DNA of 9,957 nucleotides from an uncultured Porphyromonadaceae bacterium. GTDB taxonomy: Bacteria > Bacteroidota > Bacteroidia > Bacteroidales > Muribaculaceae. A program made the translations under genes and the position numbers. The notes under the pieces were generated by a model. It made no database searches. It worked only from the letters and a program-made list of their open reading frames with translations, and had not been told where the DNA came from. Below are positions 4,589 through 9,957 of this stretch, in pieces. The stretch lies in assembly GCA_905212215.1 (NCBI GenBank), contig CAJMDR010000046.1, forward strand, positions 1-9,957, written 5' to 3'. Numbering within the stretch: the stretch's first letter is position 1; every line of letters starts with the position of its first letter.

Positions 4589-7089
4589 AGCGATCGGCAA
4601 TCTACACCATAATGGCTGCGCTGCTATTGGCAGTCGTAGCCATTTTCTTTTTCTATCCCGACGACTTCGAAGGCCGCGTATTGCAGCAGCACGACATGCA
4701 GCAAGGCGTGGCCAACGGTCATGAAGGTCTGGAATGGAAAGAGATTACCGGGGAACAGCCGCGATGGACTAACGCTCTGTTCTCGGGAATGCCAACATAC
4801 CAGATAGCGCCTTCCTACGCCGCGAACTCAATGTTGGGTTGGGTGCAGAAAGTCTACACGCTGTGGCTTCCTTCTCCTGCCAATCTGCTCTTCGGCATGA
4901 TGGTGGGATTCTTTATCATGTGTCTGTGCATGGGCATCAAATGGAGCGACTCGCTCTTCGGCGCCTTGGCATGGGGTCTGAGTACCTATTTCATAATAAT
5001 TATAGGTGCGGGTCATATATGGAAGTTCATGGCGCTGATGTACATACCGCCCACCATAGGCGGCATAGCGCTGTTATATCGCGGCCGCTATTTGGCTGGT
5101 CTTGCGTTGGCGTCGCTTTTCGGTGCATTACAGCTGATGAGCAACCACATACAGATGAGCTACTACTTCATGTTGGTGATTCTGTGCATGGCATTGGCAT
5201 GGCTGTATCAGGCCGTCAAGGAACATAATACAAGGCAATGGGGTCTTGCCACTGCTTTGATGGTATTGGCGGGAATAGTGGCAGTAGGCGTGAACTCATC
5301 GTCGCTCTACAATACCTATTCCTACTCCAAGCAAACCATACGCGGTAACGCCACCGAGCTACCTGCGGAAGGCAAGCAGATGGAGGTGAAGACCGATGGC
5401 AAAGGTGGTCTGGATCTGGAATACATGACCATGTGGAGCTATGGCAAGGCGGAGACCTTCTCCTTGCTGATACCAAATGTGAAAGGTGGCGCCACCATCA
5501 AGCCGGAAGCAGGCCAGAACAAGATGCTGACGCTTGCCGAGACCCCCCAGGCACAGGAACTCTTCGAGTCGGGTGTAATCTCGCCGCAGGATTACCAGAT
5601 GCTGCAGCAGATGCCACAATACTTTGGTGAACAGCCCATGACCAATGGTCCGGTATACGTCGGTGCCTTTGTATTGGTACTTGCGATACTTGCCATGTTT
5701 GTGGTAAAAGGTCCGATGAAATGGGCGCTTTTCGTTGTCTCGATATTAGCTATCCTTCTCAGTTGGGGCAATAACATGATGTGGTTCACAGAACTGTGGG
5801 CAAACTATGTGCCGGGCTACAACCGCTTCAGGTCTGTTTCTTCGATATTGGTGATAGTTGAGTTCACGATACCTCTGCTGGCGGTACTGTGTCTGATGGC
5901 ACTGTCGAAGGCCCAGGCAAGGGAGAATTTCATGCGCAACAAATGGCTCTATTTCTCAGTAATAGGAGGAGCGCTGCTCATCTGTCTCATAGGCTGGATG
6001 TCTCCCTCCGTATTCGGAGGCACCCTCACCGAACAGGAAACAGCAATGCTCCAGCAACAGGGACTGCTCAGTAATCCCGCGGCTGCCGGGTTTATCAATG
6101 CCGTAAAAAAAGTCAGACTCGGCATGGTGAGCACCGACTGCCTGCGGTCGTTCTGGTTCATAGTCGTAGGCGGAGCAATTGTGCTGCTATACCTCTATGG
6201 CGTGATTAAATCGGCCAAAGGAATGGTTTGCATGGTTGCCGCTCTCACCCTCATCGACCTGTTCACAGTGAATACCCGCTACATCAACAGCGACTCGTTC
6301 ACCGAACAGCAGGAATTCAGCGGTTTCATTCCTACGGAAGCTGACAAAGCCATTATGCGCGACACAACATATTACCGCGTTATGGATGTTGCAGGCTTCG
6401 GCGATGCCCGCTCTTCATATTTCCACAAGACTATCGGTGGCTACCATGCTGCTAAGCTCACCCGCTACAACGACCTCCTTACCGCCCAGCTTCAGGGCAA
6501 GGAGCAACTGAACATGGGTGTGCTGAACATGCTCAACGCCAAATATTTCATCCTTCCCGAAGGGAAATATGAGATGAATCCGGATGCCATGGGTAATGCC
6601 TGGTTCGTCGATAGGGTTGACTATGTGAAGGGAGCGGCAGCCGAGATGAAGGGACTTGACAGTCTTGACGTGGCACGGAATGCAGTTGCCGACGATACTT
6701 TCCGCAAGGTGCTCGGCAACTCGCAGCCCAAGTCTGCGGGCGATACCATTACATTGGCATATTATTCGCCTGACAAGCTGAGCTATAACGCCAACTCCGC
6801 CAAAGGAGGCGTGGCAGTGTTCAGCGAGGTCTATTTCCCCGATGGCTGGCAGGCTACCATAGACGGCAAACCGGCTGAGATAGGTCGTGTGAACTATGTG
6901 CTCCGCGCCCTCAATATCCCGGCCGGAAAGCATCATGTGGAATTCACCTTCTCTCCGAAAGGAGTGGAAAGCACCAATACTGTTTCGGTGATTTCAGTGA
7001 TAGCCGTATACCTGTTCTGCGCCGCCGCCATAGCAGTTTGCGTGGTGGCATATATGCGCCGTCGCAAGACTCAGGAAGTGAAAAAATGA
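4585..7089 (+). CDS. YfhO-family multi-pass membrane protein
   Basis: An 834-residue integral membrane protein resembling the YfhO family, whose members have a GT-C glycosyltransferase-like membrane layout and in some Firmicutes help to modify cell-wall polymers. The substrate here is unknown. About 14 membrane segments can be seen: 5-23, 101-119, 125-146, 148-165, 168-185, 191-210, 218-236, 357-375, 378-394, 416-440, 454-471, 522-540, 545-562 and 800-823. The first loop (24-100) has Asp26-Asp27, the motif QQHDMQQG and NALFSGMPTYQ, positions typical for catalytic acidic residues in GT-C proteins. A second large loop spans 240-356, and a soluble part (565-799) ends in PDGWQATIDGKPAEI, a typical YfhO C-terminal beta domain, before the last helix and the basic tail RRRKTQEVKK. 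The ATG overlaps the stop of the Lrp gene. Length is normal for Bacteroidales members. Confidence 0.88.
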   Translation: MKRSAIYTIMAALLLAVVAIFFFYPDDFEGRVLQQHDMQQGVANGHEGLEWKEITGEQPRWTNALFSGMPTYQIAPSYAANSMLGWVQKVYTLWLPSPANLLFGMMVGFFIMCLCMGIKWSDSLFGALAWGLSTYFIIIIGAGHIWKFMALMYIPPTIGGIALLYRGRYLAGLALASLFGALQLMSNHIQMSYYFMLVILCMALAWLYQAVKEHNTRQWGLATALMVLAGIVAVGVNSSSLYNTYSYSKQTIRGNATELPAEGKQMEVKTDGKGGLDLEYMTMWSYGKAETFSLLIPNVKGGATIKPEAGQNKMLTLAETPQAQELFESGVISPQDYQMLQQMPQYFGEQPMTNGPVYVGAFVLVLAILAMFVVKGPMKWALFVVSILAILLSWGNNMMWFTELWANYVPGYNRFRSVSSILVIVEFTIPLLAVLCLMALSKAQARENFMRNKWLYFSVIGGALLICLIGWMSPSVFGGTLTEQETAMLQQQGLLSNPAAAGFINAVKKVRLGMVSTDCLRSFWFIVVGGAIVLLYLYGVIKSAKGMVCMVAALTLIDLFTVNTRYINSDSFTEQQEFSGFIPTEADKAIMRDTTYYRVMDVAGFGDARSSYFHKTIGGYHAAKLTRYNDLLTAQLQGKEQLNMGVLNMLNAKYFILPEGKYEMNPDAMGNAWFVDRVDYVKGAAAEMKGLDSLDVARNAVADDTFRKVLGNSQPKSAGDTITLAYYSPDKLSYNANSAKGGVAVFSEVYFPDGWQATIDGKPAEIGRVNYVLRALNIPAGKHHVEFTFSPKGVESTNTVSVISVIAVYLFCAAAIAVCVVAYMRRRKTQEVKK

Positions 7090-7109
7090 TTTGATTGTTC
7101 ATAGATTGT

Positions 7110-7159
7110 AAGGGGGCTGCGTTGCTTTACCCATAAACGTAAAGTGGCGTAGTCCCCTT
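7110..7159 (+). terminator. Long 21-bp RNA stem-loop after yfhO-like gene, probable terminator
   Basis: Positions 7110-7130 pair without a break with 7139-7159 around an 8-nt loop (CCATAAAC), 20 nt after the YfhO stop. Five of the 21 pairs are G-U, which form only in the plus-strand RNA and would be A-C mismatches in the minus-strand transcript. The structure is therefore built for rightward transcription. It begins AAGGGG and ends CCCCTT, followed by CATCTTT, a modest T-rich tail. It separates the YfhO unit from the gene at 7182, for which no good promoter was seen. Confidence 0.65.
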
Positions 7160-7181
7160 CATCTTTAAGGAATACAGGCCG

Positions 7182-7586
7182 ATGCAAGGATTGCTGACGT
7201 TATATCGTAATTGGCGGCATACCAAAGGGTATGGAGTGCATTCGCCGTATGCGTATATGTTGGTAACGGAGATTCTGTCTTTGCCCCGAGGTTATACGTA
7301 TTATGATGAGGATAGTCTGCCGGTGAGTGTCATGCCGCGTCTTGCAGTAGCTTTGCAACGCTACCAGTGGCGCTTCGGAAAGGTCCCGGCTGTTGTAGAC
7401 GCACAAGAGGCATTGTCGGCTATCAACGAAGGAAAAGTGCCGGTCGCCGTTATCGCTCCGGCGGACAATTTGGTGGAAGCGATTAAGACCCATGCTGAAA
7501 GCGGTGTGCTTTTCTATAATAGCAGGGCATTGGTGTATTTCCCTAACGAAAAGATGAGGTTCGTGGCGTATGGCTATCGGTTCTGA
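7182..7586 (+). CDS. Short conserved-type hypothetical protein with GYGVHSPYAY motif (possible reduced methyltransferase relative)
   Basis: A 134-residue cytoplasmic protein of unknown function. The N-terminus (LYRNWRHTKGYGVHSPYAYMLV) resembles the start of Bacteroidetes proteins with a G-x-HSPxxY motif, some annotated as class I SAM-dependent methyltransferases of about 200-250 residues. Here the glycine-rich SAM-binding motif expected after that start is absent. The remainder has alternating strands and helices (PAVVDAQEALSAI, PVAVIAPADNLVEAI, SGVLFYNSRALVYF) like the later half of such a fold. It may be a shortened, non-enzymatic relative or a distinct small family; the comparison is from memory. 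No promoter or Shine-Dalgarno is obvious. Its end overlaps the XerD start by 17 nt, so the two are likely translated from one message. Confidence 0.65.
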   Translation: MQGLLTLYRNWRHTKGYGVHSPYAYMLVTEILSLPRGYTYYDEDSLPVSVMPRLAVALQRYQWRFGKVPAVVDAQEALSAINEGKVPVAVIAPADNLVEAIKTHAESGVLFYNSRALVYFPNEKMRFVAYGYRF

Positions 7587-8565
7587 AAAGGCATATTCTG
7601 AGAGGGTATATAATGCAAATCCGGATTTCGGAGAGTTGCTGAAGCGCTACGAGGATTATATGCTTCTCGAACGGTCGTTGAGCATGAATACCCGCATGGC
7701 TTATGTGCGTGATGTCTGTCATCTGTTCGACTTTCTCGACATCATTTCTACGGCAGTGCGCGAGATGACACTGCAAGACCTTCATGAATACGCCGGTTTC
7801 CTCGGTGAGTTAGGCATCGAACCCCGCAGTCTTGCCCGTATGTTGGCGGGGGTGCGTAGCTTTTTGAACTTCCTGCAGATAGAGGGTGAGATAGAGTCCT
7901 CTCCTGCAGATCTGTTAGAAACGCCTGCCATACCGCGTTCGCTGCCCGATGTCCTCAGCGTGGAGGAAGTAGATTCCATGCTCGGAGCGGTAGACTATTC
8001 CAAGACAGAAGGGATACGCAACCGGGCAATTCTGGAAATGCTTTATGGTTCCGGACTCAGGGTCAGTGAGCTGTGCGACCTCCGGCAGCCTTGTTATCAC
8101 CCCGACGAACAGTTGGTGCTGATTCATGGTAAAGGCGACAAAGAAAGGCTTGTTCCTCTTTCTCCTACCGCCATCATTGCCGTGGAGGAATATCTGGAAC
8201 AGCGTGCCGAACTGCCTCAGAAACCGGGTTACGAGGATTATGTGTTTCTCAACAGGCGAGGAAAGAACCTTACAAGGATAATGATTTTCTATATAGTGCG
8301 CGATACGGCCGCCGCCGCAGGCATTACAAAGAAAGTATCGCCACATACGTTGCGGCATAGTTTCGCCACACATCTGTTGGAAGGTGGTGCCAACCTCCGT
8401 GCCATACAGGAGATGTTGGGCCATGCCTCGCTTGCCACCACGGAGATATATACCCATGTCGATACCCGCAGGATGCGGGAGGAACTGTTGAGGTGTCATC
8501 CGCATTATCGCGACGAATATCTGTCATCGCTAAATAATAAGGAGAGCATTTCCGAAGGGAATTAA
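7570..8565 (+). CDS. xerD: Tyrosine recombinase XerD
   Basis: A 331-residue site-specific tyrosine recombinase, of the type that works with XerC at dif to resolve chromosome dimers. The N-terminal SAM-like core-binding domain spans about 20-110 (LLKRYEDYMLLERSLSMNTRMAYVRDV, then SLARMLAGVRSFLNFL). The catalytic domain spans 125-312. All active-site residues are visible: Arg164 in SGLRVSEL, Lys188 in HGKGDKERLVPLSP, His259 and Arg262 in SPHTLRHSFATHLLEGG, His285 in MLGHASLATTEIYTH and the nucleophile Tyr294. The match to housekeeping Bacteroidales XerD is strong, and nothing suggests a phage or integron integrase: no attachment-site repeats or cargo lie nearby. The ATG at 7570 gives about 18 residues before the conserved FGELLKRYEDY; a later start is possible. 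A 20-residue tail follows the conserved HPH motif. Confidence 0.9.
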   Translation: MAIGSEKAYSERVYNANPDFGELLKRYEDYMLLERSLSMNTRMAYVRDVCHLFDFLDIISTAVREMTLQDLHEYAGFLGELGIEPRSLARMLAGVRSFLNFLQIEGEIESSPADLLETPAIPRSLPDVLSVEEVDSMLGAVDYSKTEGIRNRAILEMLYGSGLRVSELCDLRQPCYHPDEQLVLIHGKGDKERLVPLSPTAIIAVEEYLEQRAELPQKPGYEDYVFLNRRGKNLTRIMIFYIVRDTAAAAGITKKVSPHTLRHSFATHLLEGGANLRAIQEMLGHASLATTEIYTHVDTRRMREELLRCHPHYRDEYLSSLNNKESISEGN

Positions 8566-8580
8566 AATGAATTTTGATTT

Positions 8581-9504
8581 ATGGGAAAGAGAAAAATATT
8601 GCTTACAGGCTCTTCAGGATTATTGGGACATTATTTTTTGCAGCTATTGAAAGATGATGAAGTAATAACCCTTGGCAGAGGAGAAGAGGCTGACATCAAA
8701 TGCGATCTGGAGAAGGAAACACCCCGTTTCACCGAGGATTTTCCCGATGGGTTTGACATGGTGATACATGCCGCCGGTACGCAGGAGGAAGGTAAAGCCT
8801 TAGCTCTGAATCTTGAGGGAAGCCGTAGGCTGTTGGAGGGTTTGAACGGGATTCCGGTAAAACAGTTTGTATATATCAGTTCCACCGATGTCTATGGCAA
8901 GAAAGAGGGTGAAGGCATTAAGGAGACTGACCACTTGTGGACTTCGGATAAGGTGGGACAGTCAAAGGTACTTGCAGAGCAGGAGATAACAAAATTCTGC
9001 GATGAAAAGGGTATTATTCTTACGATCCTGCGTCCTGCTCCCATGTTCGGTAAAGGCATGAAAGGCTGGGGCGAGAGGATGGCGGCACAGGTTTTGTCGG
9101 GTTATTACCTCAATATACGTGACAATGATGCCAATGTGAGCATAGTCCTTGCCTACGATGTGGCGAGAGCGGCTTTGGCTTTGGCTAATGAAGGGGGAGT
9201 GTACAATGTAACCGATATGCGCGACCACTCTCTGCAGGCTCTTGCCATGGCGATGGGGAATAATGGCGGCAAGGCGAAGAAGCCCTTCTTTTTGCCGATG
9301 AAATGGGCTAAAATTGCGGCGAGGATAGGGGAAATGGCAGGCTTGGGCAAGGTGCTTCTGGACCGAGAGGAACTACGGCGCCGTACTTCTTCGCTGACAT
9401 TCTCGGTGGATAAGCTAAAAGAGAAATTACCTGAGTTCAGACCGTTTGATACTGCCGCGGTGATAGGTCGCGAGGATAAAGATTTTCCTTATGAAGATGA
9501 TTGA
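8581..9504 (+). CDS. Extended SDR family NAD-dependent epimerase/dehydratase-like protein
   Basis: A 307-residue Rossmann-fold protein of the extended short-chain dehydrogenase group, which usually epimerises, dehydrates or reduces nucleotide sugars. Residues 5-16 hold the nucleotide-binding motif ILLTGSSGLLGH (TGxxGxxG), residues 61-66 the strand VIHAAG, and 97-105 FVYISSTDVYG with the active-site Ser/Thr. The catalytic pair YxxxK is altered: the motif is VGQSK, with Lys129 kept but Val125 in place of Tyr. Later family landmarks are present: LRPAPMFGKGM (150-160), the YDVARAALALA segment (192-202), VYNVTD (208-212) and RRRTSSLTFSVDKLKEKLPEFRP (266-288). Substrate and activity are therefore uncertain. 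It lies 15 nt after xerD and overlaps the next gene by 14 nt, so it belongs to the same operon. Confidence 0.85.
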   Translation: MGKRKILLTGSSGLLGHYFLQLLKDDEVITLGRGEEADIKCDLEKETPRFTEDFPDGFDMVIHAAGTQEEGKALALNLEGSRRLLEGLNGIPVKQFVYISSTDVYGKKEGEGIKETDHLWTSDKVGQSKVLAEQEITKFCDEKGIILTILRPAPMFGKGMKGWGERMAAQVLSGYYLNIRDNDANVSIVLAYDVARAALALANEGGVYNVTDMRDHSLQALAMAMGNNGGKAKKPFFLPMKWAKIAARIGEMAGLGKVLLDREELRRRTSSLTFSVDKLKEKLPEFRPFDTAAVIGREDKDFPYEDD

Positions 9505-9957
9505 TAAGTTAGGAAAGTGCGCAGGTCAGTTGGGGGCAAGCATGAAGATGCTCGCAACGGTAGCCCTGCGCTCACGGTTGCTTAAAGCTGTAAAGGAGAA
9601 GCCTGAAAAACCGTTATTGATACTTGGCAACGGTCCGTCGCTCAACGAGACCATAGCCACCCAGAGGAAAACAATGGATTGCTATGACCTGCTTGCCGTG
9701 AATTTTGCCGCAAACGCACCCGTTTTTACTGATCTGAAGCCAGAGCATTATGTGCTTGCCGACCCTCATTTCTTTGACTCCGATGGTGATGCCAACGTGG
9801 AGAAACTGTGGAAGGCATTGAAAGGCGTGACATGGCCAATGACATTGCATCTGCCCGCGAATATTTCAGGCAAAACTCAGGCAAAGGACTGGGTTGCCGG
9901 TGGTACGGGACGACGAATATTGCCGTTCAACATGACTCCGGCCCAGGGTTTCCCCTG
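9491..9957 (+). CDS. MptE/DUF115-like protein, 3' end cut by window edge
   Basis: An open frame starts at ATG 9491 (or 9497, also in frame), overlapping the epimerase stop by 14 nt, and runs off the window after 155 codons. Residues 41-52 read PLLILGNGPSLN, a glycine-rich strand-loop typical of MptE-like (DUF115) proteins. Then come DLLAVNFAANAPVFTDLKP and EHYVLADPHFFDS (66-97), the part where such proteins state an asparagine- and aspartate-rich pocket. Relatives occur in surface-glycan or motility-glycosylation loci, and archaeal MptE proteins act on pterin diphosphates; the role here is unproven. The first 35 residues are basic and amphipathic with no signal peptide. Pairing with the SDR protein hints at sugar or surface-polymer chemistry. 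The rest of the gene and its stop are missing. Confidence 0.7.
   Translation, partial: MKMIDKLGKCAGQLGASMKMLATVALRSRLLKAVKEKPEKPLLILGNGPSLNETIATQRKTMDCYDLLAVNFAANAPVFTDLKPEHYVLADPHFFDSDGDANVEKLWKALKGVTWPMTLHLPANISGKTQAKDWVAGGTGRRILPFNMTPAQGFP

Noticed and set aside
6415..6936. Minus-strand 173-codon frame inside the YfhO gene
   Set aside because: It lies fully inside the soluble C-terminal part of YfhO and shows no recognisable protein features.
7570..8565. Tyrosine recombinase as integrase of a mobile element
   Set aside because: Sequence style matches housekeeping XerD and there are no flanking att repeats, tRNA gene, cargo or invertible promoter in the window.

Overview
Most of the window (about 565-9957) reads as chromosome of a Bacteroidales bacterium, possibly Muribaculaceae-like. 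Two promoters match the Bacteroidetes form (TTTG, 19-21 bp, TAnnTTTG), genes start after A-rich stretches without Shine-Dalgarno sites, and protein types (SufE, lipoprotein FKBPs, Lrp/AsnC next to YfhO, XerD) fit that order. The family assignment is an inference from protein style only. No mobile element, CRISPR array, rRNA or tRNA was seen.

The left end (1 to about 560) looks foreign to the rest. It carries, on the minus strand, the C-terminal end of an ArsR-family regulator and then a GTG-started TPR lipoprotein with a clear Shine-Dalgarno site, in the style of a clostridial (Lachnospiraceae-like) Firmicute. It is joined in frame to a Bacteroidales sufE gene at a short stretch (552-566) encoding Leu-Lys-Gln-Met-Lys, which both families can carry. 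A chimeric assembly join is the likeliest reading.

Layout: (1) TPR lipoprotein and ArsR tail, minus. (2) sufE, minus, with a promoter overlapping a divergent plus-strand promoter at 985-1032. (3) An FKBP block, plus, 1259-3823: a cytoplasmic FKBP, a lipoprotein FKBP, a 100-residue lipoprotein starting at GTG in a 4-nt overlap, and a larger lipoprotein whose FKBP-like domain has lost the active-site residues. It ends in two hairpins. (4) An Lrp/AsnC regulator with a very good promoter, overlapping by 4 nt with a large YfhO-type membrane protein, closed by a 21-bp stem-loop. (5) A row of close or overlapping genes, 7182 to the end: a short protein with a GYGVHSPYAY motif, XerD recombinase, an extended SDR epimerase-like protein lacking the usual catalytic Tyr, and a truncated MptE/DUF115-like protein.

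The FKBP block suggests an envelope protein-folding module with two probable active prolyl isomerases and one probable non-catalytic relative. The Lrp-YfhO pair suggests a transcription factor translationally coupled to a membrane protein of possible glycosyl-transfer function. No wholly new system stands out. The points most worth checking are the chimeric join, the inactive FKBP relative, the Tyr-less epimerase and the structured RNA hairpins.
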